Below are positions 24,644-33,332 of a stretch of 64,000 bases of DNA, in pieces. Both the position numbers and the translations under genes were made by a program. Numbering within the stretch: position 1 is the first letter of the stretch; every line of letters starts with the position of its first letter. Origin of the DNA: Sphingopyxis terrae subsp. terrae NBRC 15098 (GTDB taxonomy: Bacteria > Pseudomonadota > Alphaproteobacteria > Sphingomonadales > Sphingomonadaceae); NCBI RefSeq assembly GCF_001610975.1, contig NZ_CP013342.1, positions 1,302,001 to 1,366,000 of the forward strand, in the 5' to 3' direction. The notes below the pieces were generated by a model. It was not told the origin of the DNA. It did no database searches and was given only the letters and a program-made list of their open reading frames with translations.

Positions 24644-27115
24644 TCAGAAGGAGGCGGTCGCGCGGACGTACCAGAAGCCCCCGTTGAACCCCGTCGGCGC
24701 GAAGCGGAGATATCGGATCCCGTTGTTGATCTGGGATTGCCGCGCCTCGACGTCGGGGTAATTGTCGAAGATATTCTCGCCGCCGACCGCGAGCTTGAGC
24801 ATGTCGCTAACCTTGTAGGACAGCTCGAGATCGACCAGCAGTTCGGCGCCGCCCGTCTGGTCGGCAGCCGGTGCGGCGCCATAGTCGGTCCATTTGCCAT
24901 AATAGTTCGCGCGCGCGACGAAGCCGAAGCGCTCGCCCGCATAAGTGAAGGACGCATTGCCCTTCCACTTCGGAACGAAGCCCTCGAGTTCGAGCAGCCG
25001 CTCGCGGTCCGCAGTGATCACCGGCGAGGCCTTGATGACATCGGTTTTGGTATAGTTGCCGTTGAGGCCGAGCGTGGCCTTGCCGTCGCCGAGGTCGAAG
25101 CCCACGGTGAGCACCGCATCGACGCCCTGGGTGCGGCTGTCGAAGGAATTGGTGAAGAAGCTCACCTGCTGGAAGGAATCCCCACCGGGAATGCCAAGCG
25201 CCGCGAGCTGCGCACGCTGCGCCGGGGTGAGATTGAAATTGCCCGATACGGCGATCCGGTCTTCGACCTTGATGTTGAAATAGTCGAGCGTGAAGGTGAT
25301 GCGATTGGAGGGCTTCACCACGATGCCGCCGGCGACGTTGAACGAATTCTCGGGCCGAAGCGGCGTCGCGCCGAAGAATTGCGCCACCGGATTGTTGGGC
25401 GCGATAATGCCTGCGGTCAGCGGCGCCCCGGTTATCGAGTCGATGTTGGTCTGGACCTGCGAGGCGTTCGACTGGCCCGGCGTCGGCGCCCGAAAGCCGG
25501 TGTTGACCGATCCGCGCACCGCGAAGACGTCCGAGAAATCATATCGCCCGTTGATCTTCCAGGTGAATTTCGAGCCGAAGTCCGAGTAATTCTCGTAGCG
25601 GCCGGCAAGGCCGAACTGGAGCGCGTCGGTGAGATTGCCTTCGAGCGACGTATAGGCGGCCCAGTTGCTGCGCGCGAACTCGCCCGCCTGGATGGGACTG
25701 AAGCCCGGGAAGCCGTTCGAGCCGACCGGCAGTCCGACGCGGTTTCCGGTATCGGGATCGATGACCGACGCGAAAGGACCAACCTGCCATGATGCGATGT
25801 CGCCGGCCGTGATCTCATATGTCTCGCGCCGATACTCGAGACCGCCTGCAAGCGTCAGCGGATCGGAGGTGCCGATCGCGATGGGGTAAGTGAGATCGAG
25901 ATTGAAAGCGAGTTCGCGCTGCTCGAGCTGCCCCGGCTTGAAGGAGGTCGGCGACGCGAGGCCAAGCGACGGATTGACCGTATTTTCGATCCGGTAGGAA
26001 GCATGGTTCTGACCATAGGAAGCGCTGAGGTCATAGGTCAGGCCCGAGGAGAATTCGCCCTTGAGGCCGGCCGCCAGCGCCGCATCGGTCACCGTGGCAC
26101 CGAAATCCGGGGTGAAACCGCCGGGAAAGAGCTGGCGGAAGCTGAACCGCTGTCCTCCGGGCGTATTGGTGAGCGGAATCGAGGTGGAAATGAAGCTGGC
26201 ATCGGGGTTGCGGTAAAAGAAGGCCGTCGTGCCGCGGCTCCAGCTATAGTTGCCGAAGGTGTAGAATTCCATCTCGTCCGACAGTTCGATGCCGGCATTG
26301 ACGAAGATGCGCGCCGCCTCGGATTCGGGATTTCCCCAGCGCTGCGCCGGGACCGGGACATCCTGAACGCCGGCATCGATGAGCGCCTGCGCGTCGGGAC
26401 GCTGAATGCCGCGCGACGTCGTGCTGGCGTTCACATATTCGCCGCTGATGTTGACGAAACCGGCGTCGGTGAAGGGAAGCCCGACATTGCCCTGGACGAG
26501 GAAATCCTCGCCGTCGCCCTTATAGAATTGGCCATAGCGGGCGATCAGCAATCCGCCTTCGCGGTCGCGGCGCAGACCGAAATTGAGGACGCCGGCGATC
26601 GCATCCGATCCATAGAGCGCCGACGCGCCGTCACGCAGAACCTCGAGCTGGCCGATCGCGATCGACGGGATCGCCGAAAGATCGGGTCCCTGCGATCCCC
26701 GGATATAGGGAACATTGGTGAACTGGACCGTCGCGCCGCGATGGCGCCGCTTGCCATTCACGAGCACCAGCGTCTGGTCCGGCGGCAGGCCGCGCAGCGA
26801 GAAAGGCCGGGTAAAAACGGCGCCGTCGTTGCTGACGAGGCGCTGGACATTGAGCGACGGGACCTCGGTGCGCAGGAGATCATTCATGTCGGCCGTGCCC
26901 TTTTCGAGCAGTTCGGCACCGGTGATGATGTCGATCGGCTGAGCGGAATCGGCCGCCTTGAGATCGTTCCGCCGCGTACCCGTCACGACGATTTCGCCCT
27001 GCGACGCGCCTGGCCCCGGCGCCTCTTTGGCGTTATCCTGCGCGAAGGCGGCGGCGGCCGACATGCCTGCCAGGACGGCGATAATCGAGCCACTCGTGCG
27101 AAGCAATTTTCTCAT
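24644..27115 (-). CDS. TonB-dependent receptor 2
   Basis: 823 residues. Signal peptide ending AAAFAQ, plug domain with EIVVTGTRRND, FSLRGLPPDQTLVLVNGKRRH and VLRDGASALYGSDAIAGVL, and a beta-barrel ending YVRATASF. Same general class as receptor 1 but not closely alike. No ECF-type motif was found upstream, unlike receptors 1 and 3. Its position beside the amino-acid importer, converging on the LysR gene, makes a shared uptake role possible but not shown. Confidence 0.88.
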   Translation of the reverse strand: MRKLLRTSGSIIAVLAGMSAAAAFAQDNAKEAPGPGASQGEIVVTGTRRNDLKAADSAQPIDIITGAELLEKGTADMNDLLRTEVPSLNVQRLVSNDGAVFTRPFSLRGLPPDQTLVLVNGKRRHRGATVQFTNVPYIRGSQGPDLSAIPSIAIGQLEVLRDGASALYGSDAIAGVLNFGLRRDREGGLLIARYGQFYKGDGEDFLVQGNVGLPFTDAGFVNISGEYVNASTTSRGIQRPDAQALIDAGVQDVPVPAQRWGNPESEAARIFVNAGIELSDEMEFYTFGNYSWSRGTTAFFYRNPDASFISTSIPLTNTPGGQRFSFRQLFPGGFTPDFGATVTDAALAAGLKGEFSSGLTYDLSASYGQNHASYRIENTVNPSLGLASPTSFKPGQLEQRELAFNLDLTYPIAIGTSDPLTLAGGLEYRRETYEITAGDIASWQVGPFASVIDPDTGNRVGLPVGSNGFPGFSPIQAGEFARSNWAAYTSLEGNLTDALQFGLAGRYENYSDFGSKFTWKINGRYDFSDVFAVRGSVNTGFRAPTPGQSNASQVQTNIDSITGAPLTAGIIAPNNPVAQFFGATPLRPENSFNVAGGIVVKPSNRITFTLDYFNIKVEDRIAVSGNFNLTPAQRAQLAALGIPGGDSFQQVSFFTNSFDSRTQGVDAVLTVGFDLGDGKATLGLNGNYTKTDVIKASPVITADRERLLELEGFVPKWKGNASFTYAGERFGFVARANYYGKWTDYGAAPAADQTGGAELLVDLELSYKVSDMLKLAVGGENIFDNYPDVEARQSQINNGIRYLRFAPTGFNGGFWYVRATASF

Positions 27116-27265
27116 GGTCCCCTCCCATTTGCGAAAGCTCTCGGCTTCGCCACCGAGCTATCTTCGCGGCCTTGGCATGACCAGAAATAATCACCACTCA
27201 TCGCTATAAACGAGATGGTTATTCCATATGGTTATATCTCTCGCTGCGGCATCGAGCAGCGCCCG

Positions 27266-27355
27266 ACCGCGCGGCATGCCGGGCGCGGCGATGCCGGACA
27301 CTTCGCGCAGCTTGTCCTCGACCGCCCGGGCGACATGCCGCGTCGGCACATGCTC
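27266..27355 (-). pseudogene. DUF411 gene remnant
   Basis: Thirty codons on the minus strand read EHVPTRHVAR...GIAAPGMPRG, closely matching EGHVPMRHVARLL...GIAVPGMPRG in the intact DUF411 gene 0.5 kb away (27731-28255). The N-terminal CGCC region is missing and the frame decays on both sides, so this is a decayed second copy. It lies directly downstream of the copper operon's last lipoprotein gene. Confidence 0.6.
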
Positions 27356-27356
27356 C

Positions 27357-27704
27357 TTATTTTTTGTCCATATCGTGCCCGGCATGAGGATCGGGTTCGG
27401 GTTCGACAGGTTTCGGCGCTTCCGGCGCGGCCTTTGCCCGCGGCGGCACAGCGGCCTTCGCGGCGGGTTCTTGCTTGGGGCGGGATTTCTCCGGAGGCAT
27501 CGCTTCTTCGGTCGGCGCCGCCGGGGCAGACGCGGCGGGCGGCTCGTCCGCTACGGGCATGGTCTCGACCATTGCGGGCGGCTCACCGGCAGTGACCTCA
27601 CTCTGTTCCGGTGTGACGTCGCTCTGCTGCGCGGGCTCAGTGCCGCATCCTGCCAGAGCAAATATCAGCGCGGCGGCGCTCGCTAGGGGAATGAATCTCG
27701 TCAT
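27357..27704 (-). CDS. Proline/alanine-rich lipoprotein with His-Met tail
   Basis: 115 residues. Lipobox LAGC near residue 18-20, a low-complexity Pro/Ala/Glu-rich middle, and a C-terminus HAGHDMDKK with potential metal ligands. ATG 27704 has GAGGAGA upstream. No known family. It follows the DUF411 gene in the copper operon, so a periplasmic copper-binding or scaffold role is possible, but only by context. Confidence 0.6.
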   Translation of the reverse strand: MTRFIPLASAAALIFALAGCGTEPAQQSDVTPEQSEVTAGEPPAMVETMPVADEPPAASAPAAPTEEAMPPEKSRPKQEPAAKAAVPPRAKAAPEAPKPVEPEPDPHAGHDMDKK

Positions 27705-27730
27705 ATCTGTCTCCTCTTCGTGTCGGCAGG

Positions 27731-28255
27731 TCATGCGCGGAATTCAGAAACCTTGCCGTCGCTGCCGAATGCCATCACTTCGAATGCGTCCGCGCTTCCG
27801 TCCGGCATTTCCATTCCCGGAGAACCGCGCGGCATGCCGGGCACGGCGATTCCGCGAATGTCGCGTGGCTTGTCGTGGAGGAGTCTCGCAACATGCCGCA
27901 TCGGCACATGACCCTCGATCGCATAGCCGCCGATCACGGCCGTGTGGCACGACGCCAGCTGGCCAGGCACACCATATCGCGTCTTTACGGCGGCCATGTC
28001 AGCGCGGTTCTCGACAGTCACATCATAACCGGCCTTGCGTGCGATATCCGCCCAAGCTTCGCAGCAGCCGCATTCGGGATCGCGATAAACGAGCATTCGC
28101 TTGGGGCTGGACGTCTCGGCGCCCGGCGCGGGCGCCGCGCCATTCTTATCGCTGGTCGCCGCCGGGCCCGAGGCAGAATTGCATGCCGCAAGCGCCATCC
28201 CCGATCCGACCGCAATCAGGCCGAAAAGATGACGGCGCGTCATCAGATTTTTCAT
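27731..28255 (-). CDS. DUF411 family copper-associated lipoprotein
   Basis: 174 residues. The N-terminus has a twin-arginine-like TRRHLFG and a lipobox ending LAAC, so it is probably a Tat-exported lipoprotein. The DUF411 domain shows DPECGCCEAW, the family's Cys-rich motif, and HVPMRHVARLL...GIAVPGMPRGSPGMEM. DUF411 proteins recur in copper/silver resistance clusters, with no defined biochemical role. Start is 1 nt after the DUF305 stop. Confidence 0.85.
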   Translation of the reverse strand: MKNLMTRRHLFGLIAVGSGMALAACNSASGPAATSDKNGAAPAPGAETSSPKRMLVYRDPECGCCEAWADIARKAGYDVTVENRADMAAVKTRYGVPGQLASCHTAVIGGYAIEGHVPMRHVARLLHDKPRDIRGIAVPGMPRGSPGMEMPDGSADAFEVMAFGSDGKVSEFRA

Positions 28256-28256
28256 G

Positions 28257-28700
28257 TCATTTCCTCGCGAGAATGGATTTCATCTGTTCGATTTCGGCCG
28301 CCTGCCCCGCGATGATGCCGCGGCAGAGTTCGCGTATCTCGGCATCTTTGAGAGAAGCCTGTTCACACATGAGGATCGCGCCCGAGTGATGCGGGATCAT
28401 CGAACGCAAGAAGGCCGTGTCGCCGATCGTCGTCTGTGTCCGGATGAGCCCGAAGCTCCCGAAGAAGGCAACTGCCGATCCCAGCAGCAGGAACGTATTG
28501 AGACGTTTCGACGGGAACATGCCCGGCATTGCGACGATCATCAGCACGACCATCGGCGAGACCATCATCAGCGTCATGTAGAGCATGTTGAGATTATTGT
28601 AGAAGCTCGAGAGGCGGTCGATCATGACGAACATCACCAGATACATGATGACGCCGCTGACGATCGTCTGCAGCGCGAGGCTGCGATAGGCTGGTTTCAC
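28257..28700 (-). CDS. DUF305 membrane protein
   Basis: 147 residues. Three N-terminal membrane helices (about residues 10-80) followed by the DUF305 signature MIPHHSGAILMCEQA, whose His/Met residues are plausible metal ligands. GTG 28700 is chosen: GAGGAG lies 7 nt upstream, and the preceding frame is antisense to copB. DUF305 proteins are frequent in copper operons, possibly as periplasmic copper binders. Confidence 0.8.
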   Translation of the reverse strand: MKPAYRSLALQTIVSGVIMYLVMFVMIDRLSSFYNNLNMLYMTLMMVSPMVVLMIVAMPGMFPSKRLNTFLLLGSAVAFFGSFGLIRTQTTIGDTAFLRSMIPHHSGAILMCEQASLKDAEIRELCRGIIAGQAAEIEQMKSILARK

Positions 28701-28738
28701 GGCATTTCTCCTCGACGTGTCGCCACCCCGCGAAACTT

Positions 28739-29950
28739 CTAGAACCAGGCCCGCACCCCCATCACGAAGCTGACGCCGCTCGCATCCTCGCCCGCGGCGC
28801 GGGCAAAACGCGCGGTATCGCCGACCTTGCGCGCCCATTCGACGCCGACATAAGGCGCGAATTCCTTCACGACCTCGTAACGCAGGCGAAGCCCGAGCTC
28901 GAAATCCGAAAGCCCCGAACCAACGCCGGTCTCGGGGACATCCTGGAGCGCAAAATTGACCTCCGCCATCGGCTGGAGGATCAGTTTCTGGGTGATGCGC
29001 TGGTCGTAATAGCCTTCGAGCCGGGCGAGCAGATCACCCTTGTTCGAAAGAAACAGCGCGCCCTCGACTTCGAACCAATAGGGGGCGAGCCCCTCGAAGC
29101 CGATCGTCGCATAGGTGCGGTCGGGGCCGGGCCCAAGATCCTGCCTGATACCCGCCTGCGCGTTGAAATAGGGTCCGATCGCCCGGCTGTAGAGCGCCTG
29201 TACCTCGGCGCTCTCGATGCCTTCGCCGAACACGCCCTCGCCTTCGCTCTTGATCGTCAGCCGGTTAATGTCGCCGCCGTACCAAGCCTCACCGTCCCAG
29301 CGGAACCCGTCGCGGCCCTTGCGCGCCTGATATTCGGCAAGGTTGAAGCTGATGAAAGCGATGGTCTGCGCACCATTCTCTTTCATCATGTCGTGGCGCG
29401 AATGCTCCATTTCGGCTTGGGGATAAATGCGATCGGCATACCAGTCGCCGGGAGGCGCAGGCGCGGTAGCATCGCCCGGCGGCAAATCGGTGCCGCTAGC
29501 GCTGCTCGTGGTCGCCATGCCTTCCATTCCCGCCATCGCGTCCGCAGATCCGCCCTTCGGGGTGCAATGGCCCATTTTGGCATGTTCGGGCGGGCAATCG
29601 GGATCGGACGGCTGCGGTGCGCCATGATCCATCGCACCCATGTCCGAAGCGCCCTTGCCTGGAGCTTCCGCCTCAGGCGTACAATGACCCATCGCCGCAT
29701 GTTCGGGCGGGCAGCTTGAAGCCTCGGGTTCCATGTCCATGCCCTGCATGTTCCCATGGTCCATCTGCTCCATCGACCCTTCGGCGGGCGCTTCGGGCGC
29801 GGACTGCGCTACGGGTGCTGGCGTTGGCGAGGGAGCGGGTGTCGGCGCGGGCGCCGCACCATGCATCGAATGATCCATCGACTGCGCCGCGGCGGGCACA
29901 GCAAAGGCCAGCGGGGCGATACCCGCGAGGAGAAGCGCGACCCGGGTCAT
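28739..29950 (-). CDS. copB: CopB outer-membrane copper resistance protein
   Basis: 403 residues. Signal peptide ending AAAQ, a low-complexity Met/His-rich region (about 25-165) and a C-terminal beta-barrel domain of the CopB family (DWYADRIYPQAEMEHSRHDMMKENG onward) ending in aromatic Trp-Phe. The Met/His region contains two copies of CPPEHAxMGHCTP, a unit also present once in the CopA upstream. CopB is proposed to hold or pass copper at the outer membrane. The start overlaps the copA stop by ATGA. Confidence 0.9.
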   Translation of the reverse strand: MTRVALLLAGIAPLAFAVPAAAQSMDHSMHGAAPAPTPAPSPTPAPVAQSAPEAPAEGSMEQMDHGNMQGMDMEPEASSCPPEHAAMGHCTPEAEAPGKGASDMGAMDHGAPQPSDPDCPPEHAKMGHCTPKGGSADAMAGMEGMATTSSASGTDLPPGDATAPAPPGDWYADRIYPQAEMEHSRHDMMKENGAQTIAFISFNLAEYQARKGRDGFRWDGEAWYGGDINRLTIKSEGEGVFGEGIESAEVQALYSRAIGPYFNAQAGIRQDLGPGPDRTYATIGFEGLAPYWFEVEGALFLSNKGDLLARLEGYYDQRITQKLILQPMAEVNFALQDVPETGVGSGLSDFELGLRLRYEVVKEFAPYVGVEWARKVGDTARFARAAGEDASGVSFVMGVRAWF

Positions 29951-31788
29951 TCGCCGTCTCCCTTCGGACGGACGCTGACGACGCGCATCATCCCCGCGTG
30001 CATGTGATAGAGAAGGTGGCAATGGAACGCCCAGTCGCCGAGCGCGTCGGCGGTGAAATCGAAGCTCGCGATGCCGCCCGGCTGGACAAGCACCGTATGC
30101 TTGCGCGGCGACCGGTCGCCCTTGCCCGTCACCAGTTCGAAAAAATGGCCGTGGAGGTGGATGGGGTGGCTCATCATCGAATCGTTGATGAGGTTGATCC
30201 GCACGCGCTCTCCCTCGATGAAGGGGATGGGCTCGTGATAGTCGGACATCTTGATGCCGTCGAACGACCACATGAAGCGTTCCATATTGCCGGTCAGATG
30301 GATGTCGAGCGAGCGCGAGGCGGCGCGGGTATCGGGGTTGCGCTCGAGCGCGACAAGGTCATGGTAGGTCAGCACCTTGTGCCCGACATTCTCCAGTCCC
30401 TGCCCCGGCTCGCCCATGCGATCCATCGGCATCGGCGAGATCGTCTGAACGCTGGGATCGCGCTTGACCTGCGGCGCGACACTGAAGTCGCGCATGCTGT
30501 GCTGCATGCCTCCGCCAGATCCATGATCCATGCCCGCCATCGCGCCGCTTTCCCCCGCTGGCGTACAATGGCCCATCTTGGCATGTTCGGGAGGACAAGA
30601 AGGGTCGCTCGCCGGCATGGGCATGGCGCCCATATCGCCGCCCGAATGGTCCATACCCGCCATCGCGCCGCCCGACATGTCGCCCATGCCCATGTCCTTC
30701 ATGGTCGCGAGCGGCCGTTCGCGGAGCGGCGGCACCTCGGCGACCATGCCAGCGCGCGGTGCGAGCGTCGCGCGTCCCATGCCCGAGCGGTCATTGGCCT
30801 CGGCAACGAGCGTATAAGCACGGTCCTCGACCGGGGTCACGATGACGTCATAGGTTTCGGCGACCGCGATCTGGAACTCGTCGATTTCGGTCGGCACGAC
30901 ATTGAGCCCATCAGCCTGGACGACGGTCATCCTGAGGCCCGGGATACGGACGTTGAAGATCGTCATCGCCGACGCATTGACGATGCGCAGGCGTACCCGC
31001 TCGCCGGGGCTGAAGAGCGCGGTCCAGTTGTCGCGCGGACCATGGCCGTTGACGAGGAAGGTGTAGGTCGAACCATTGACGTCGGCGACGTCGGTCGGGT
31101 CCATCCGCATCTTGCCCCAATCGATCCGCTCCTTGAGCGGTTGATCCTTGCCGGCAAGCAGGCCCGCCAGCGTCTGGCGCTGCATGTTGAAATGGCCGGG
31201 ATTGACCTTGAGCTTGCGGAAGATCGCCTCGGGCGACAATTGACTGTGGTCGGACAGGACGACGACATGCTCGCGGTCGTAGCCGATCGGGTCGGCGCCC
31301 GCGGGATCGATGACGATCGGGCCATAATGGCCGAGCTGTTCCTGAAGCCCCGAATGGCTGTGATACCAATAGGTCCCCGATTGAACGACCGGGAATTCAT
31401 AGACAAACTTCGAGCGCGGCTTGATCCCGGGGAAGCTGACGCCGGGCACGCCGTCCATCTGGAACGGCAGGATCAGGCCGTGCCAGTGAATCGAGCTGTC
31501 CTCGTCGAGATCGTTGACGACGGTGAGGCGCGCGTTTTGTCCCTCCTTCAGCCGGACGAGCGGCGCGGGCACGGTGCCGTTGATCCCGATCGCGCGACTG
31601 ACCTTGCCGTCGATGCGCATCGTCTGGCGCGCGATGCGCAGCGTTATGTCATTGCCGGATACGGTCGGAAGCGGCGCGGTGATGCCGGACGACACCGGCT
31701 GGGCCCAGGCCGGGAACCATGCGGCCATCGCCGCAGCAGCCCCTCCACCCAAAGCTCCACTGACGAACCGACGCCTTTCCATCTGCAT
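29947..31788 (-). CDS. copA: CopA multicopper oxidase
   Basis: 613 residues. Tat signal (RRRFVSG near the N-terminus, cleavage after AWAQ), then three cupredoxin domains. Copper ligands: HWHG (101-104), WYHSHSG (141-147), HPIHLHGHFFEL and HCHLLYHMHAGM near the C-terminus. A Met/His-rich insertion around residues 370-430 (MKDMGMGDMSGG and one CPPEHAKMGHCTP unit) is typical of plasmid-type CopA/PcoA. It oxidises Cu(I) in the periplasm. The promoter is probably the ECF-type motif at 31823-31850, about 35-40 nt upstream. ATG 31782 is an alternative start. Confidence 0.95.
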   Translation of the reverse strand: MQMERRRFVSGALGGGAAAAMAAWFPAWAQPVSSGITAPLPTVSGNDITLRIARQTMRIDGKVSRAIGINGTVPAPLVRLKEGQNARLTVVNDLDEDSSIHWHGLILPFQMDGVPGVSFPGIKPRSKFVYEFPVVQSGTYWYHSHSGLQEQLGHYGPIVIDPAGADPIGYDREHVVVLSDHSQLSPEAIFRKLKVNPGHFNMQRQTLAGLLAGKDQPLKERIDWGKMRMDPTDVADVNGSTYTFLVNGHGPRDNWTALFSPGERVRLRIVNASAMTIFNVRIPGLRMTVVQADGLNVVPTEIDEFQIAVAETYDVIVTPVEDRAYTLVAEANDRSGMGRATLAPRAGMVAEVPPLRERPLATMKDMGMGDMSGGAMAGMDHSGGDMGAMPMPASDPSCPPEHAKMGHCTPAGESGAMAGMDHGSGGGMQHSMRDFSVAPQVKRDPSVQTISPMPMDRMGEPGQGLENVGHKVLTYHDLVALERNPDTRAASRSLDIHLTGNMERFMWSFDGIKMSDYHEPIPFIEGERVRINLINDSMMSHPIHLHGHFFELVTGKGDRSPRKHTVLVQPGGIASFDFTADALGDWAFHCHLLYHMHAGMMRVVSVRPKGDGE

Positions 31789-31822
31789 ATTCTTTCCGAC
31801 CGTTACTGACTGTTCCTAAAGC

Positions 31823-31850
31823 TATACGCAGGCGGCACGCCTGCCCCTCA
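31823..31850 (-). promoter_or_regulatory. ECF-type promoter motif of the copA operon
   Basis: On the minus strand: TGAGGGG, 15 nt, CGTATA, with the CGTA element about 35 nt upstream of the copA ATG. It shares sequence and spacing with six other sites in the window. Confidence 0.65.
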
Positions 31851-31901
31851 ATAAAAATGCCGGACGATGAGGAGATGCCGCCTGAACGAGCGGTCGAACC
31901 C

Positions 31902-32486
31902 TCAACCCTCGGCGCTCGCAGATGTTCCCGCGAGCAATTCCCGGAGCCTGGTCCGCGCTCGATAGAGGCGCGTTTCGACTGTTTTCTCGCTGACCCGCAA
32001 AATGACCGCTGTTTCGGCCTGGCTGACCTCGTCGACACCGCGGAGGAGCAACACTTCGCGCAAATTCTGCGGCAGCTGATCGATCGCCCCGCGAACCCTG
32101 GCGAGCTCTCGCCTGTCGGTCGCCGCGGAATCGGGCCCAGGACCATCGCTTGCTACGTGATGCGCATTTTCGAGCGGGAGCGCGCGGGAGAAAAAGGCGC
32201 GCACCTTTCGCCGTCGTGCCCAGTCGCGACATTTGTTGAGCGCGATACGGGCGATCCATGTGCGGAAGGGGCGTTCGCCATCATAGCGATCGAGCGCCGA
32301 AAAGCCGGAGACGAACGTCTCCTGCGTCAAATCCATCGCCTCGTCGGCATCGCCGATCTGCTTTACGATGAGCCGGTAGACGCCCGTTTTGTAACGGCGC
32401 AGCAACTCGCGATAGGCGTCTTCGCGGTGCGCGCGCGCAAAGGCCGCCAGATCCTGGTCGCTACATTGCGATAGGTCGGCGCTCAC
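31902..32486 (-). CDS. ECF sigma factor, CnrH-like
   Basis: 194 residues with sigma-70 regions 2 (YRELLRRYKTGVYRLI, DLTQETFVSGFSALDRY, FRTWIARIALNKCRDWARRR) and 4 (LPQNLREVLLLRGVDEVSQAETAVILRVSEKTVETRLYRAR). It is the third gene of an operon whose second encodes a CnrX-like periplasmic sensor and first a small membrane protein, the same order as cnrYXH of nickel/cobalt resistance. Here the neighbours are copA and copC, so the signal is more likely copper. ATGA overlap with the upstream gene. Its probable promoters are the seven TGAGGG-N15-CGTA sites. Confidence 0.88.
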   Translation of the reverse strand: MSADLSQCSDQDLAAFARAHREDAYRELLRRYKTGVYRLIVKQIGDADEAMDLTQETFVSGFSALDRYDGERPFRTWIARIALNKCRDWARRRKVRAFFSRALPLENAHHVASDGPGPDSAATDRRELARVRGAIDQLPQNLREVLLLRGVDEVSQAETAVILRVSEKTVETRLYRARTRLRELLAGTSASAEG

Positions 32487-32920
32487 CGCGCATCGGCGGT
32501 CAGCGCCTTGACCACGCTTTTGTCGAACATTTCCGCTTGATCGGGGTTGAGAACCCCGCGCATCGCGAAGAGATGCTGGAGCGTTTCCTTCTGCAATGTC
32601 CCCATCACCTCATGCGTCTCGTCGATCGCCTCGGTGACGCGCGGTCCATAGCCATGCTCGGCTTCGATCGCCTGCGCGAGCCGGACATTGGCGGCGCGCA
32701 TCTCGAGTTCGAGCGCCTGGCGGCGACCGGCGAAGTCGGCTTCGATCCGCTCGAGTTTCTTTTCCTGCTCCGGGGTCAGGTCGAGTTGGCCGTGGAGAAG
32801 CGCATGAAGTTCGGTTTCGCTGGCTTTGGGCGCATCGGCTACCAGACGGCCGATGAACACGCCGGCAATCGCCGCGGCGAAGGCAATGAGCCCCAAGAGA
32901 AGAAGACGGCGCGACGGCAT
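32483..32920 (-). CDS. Periplasmic heavy-metal sensor, CnrX/ZraP-like
   Basis: 145 residues: an N-terminal signal-anchor helix (LLLLGLIAFAAAIAGVFIG) and a helical periplasmic part with the LTPEQEKKLERIEADF segment typical of the CnrX/ZraP/CpxP heavy-metal resistance family. In cnrYXH the equivalent protein binds metal and releases the sigma factor from the anti-sigma protein. A His in SETELHALLHG and a further His/Met set could bind metal. It overlaps the sigma gene by ATGA and starts 2 nt after the small membrane protein gene. Confidence 0.8.
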   Translation of the reverse strand: MPSRRLLLLGLIAFAAAIAGVFIGRLVADAPKASETELHALLHGQLDLTPEQEKKLERIEADFAGRRQALELEMRAANVRLAQAIEAEHGYGPRVTEAIDETHEVMGTLQKETLQHLFAMRGVLNPDQAEMFDKSVVKALTADAR

Positions 32921-32922
32921 CG

Positions 32923-33189
32923 CTACTGTACATCCAGCAAGGTGGAAGGCACCAATGCGCTAGGCGGGCCGAATGGGGTCAGGGGGCTTGCCGCGACCGC
33001 CGGCTGGGAAATCGCACTCCCCGCAAAGACACCGCCGCCGAGCGAGACAAAGGCCGCGAGCGCCATCAGGCGGCGCATCGCTACCGCTTCGCGCCGGCGG
33101 ATCGCCAATGCGCCCATGATGCGATCATCGAGCGCATCGAGCGCTGCGGGCAGATCGATCCTGTTCAAAATGCGAAGCTCCTTATCCAT
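32923..33189 (-). CDS. Small single-pass membrane protein, putative CnrY-like anti-sigma factor
   Basis: 88 residues: an N-terminal cytoplasmic segment of about 40 residues (MDKELRILNRIDLPAALDAL...), one membrane helix (about 41-60) and a short periplasmic tail. Size, topology and operon position match CnrY, the anti-sigma partner in cnrYXH, though sequence similarity alone would not establish this. ATG 33189 has GAAGAGA upstream and leaves about 33 nt from the CGTA element of the predicted ECF promoter. First gene of the operon. Confidence 0.6.
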   Translation of the reverse strand: MDKELRILNRIDLPAALDALDDRIMGALAIRRREAVAMRRLMALAAFVSLGGGVFAGSAISQPAVAASPLTPFGPPSALVPSTLLDVQ

Positions 33190-33221
33190 CGATCGTCTCT
33201 TCAAACCTTTCCATCATTGTA

Positions 33222-33249
33222 CATACGCGCCGAAGCGCCTCACCCCTCA
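33222..33249 (-). promoter_or_regulatory. ECF-type promoter motif of the CnrYXH-like operon
   Basis: On the minus strand: TGAGGGG, 15 nt, CGTATG, with CGTA about 33 nt before the first start codon. This suggests positive autoregulation of the sigma operon. Confidence 0.65.
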
Positions 33250-33260
33250 CACCAGAATAT

Positions 33261-33272
33261 TATTCCGGAATA
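33261..33272. promoter_or_regulatory. 12-bp palindrome between two ECF promoter motifs
   Basis: TATTCCGGAATA is a perfect palindrome located between the divergent predicted promoters of the sigma operon and copC. It may be a binding site for a further regulator; only its symmetry and position support this. Confidence 0.3.
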
Positions 33273-33274
33273 TT

Positions 33275-33302
33275 TGAGGGCCATGCCGATATCCTGCGTA
33301 TT
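33275..33302 (+). promoter_or_regulatory. ECF-type promoter motif of copCD
   Basis: TGAGGGC, 15 nt, CGTATT on the plus strand, about 30 nt upstream of the copC ATG. It is the divergent counterpart of the motif at 33222-33249. Confidence 0.65.
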
Positions 33303-33332
33303 AGCAGGACAGACACGCATTTGGAGGTGTTC

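Noticed and set aside
29617..31809. 730-codon plus-strand ORF opposite copA
   Set aside because: Antisense shadow of the multicopper oxidase, whose copper ligands are intact on the minus strand.
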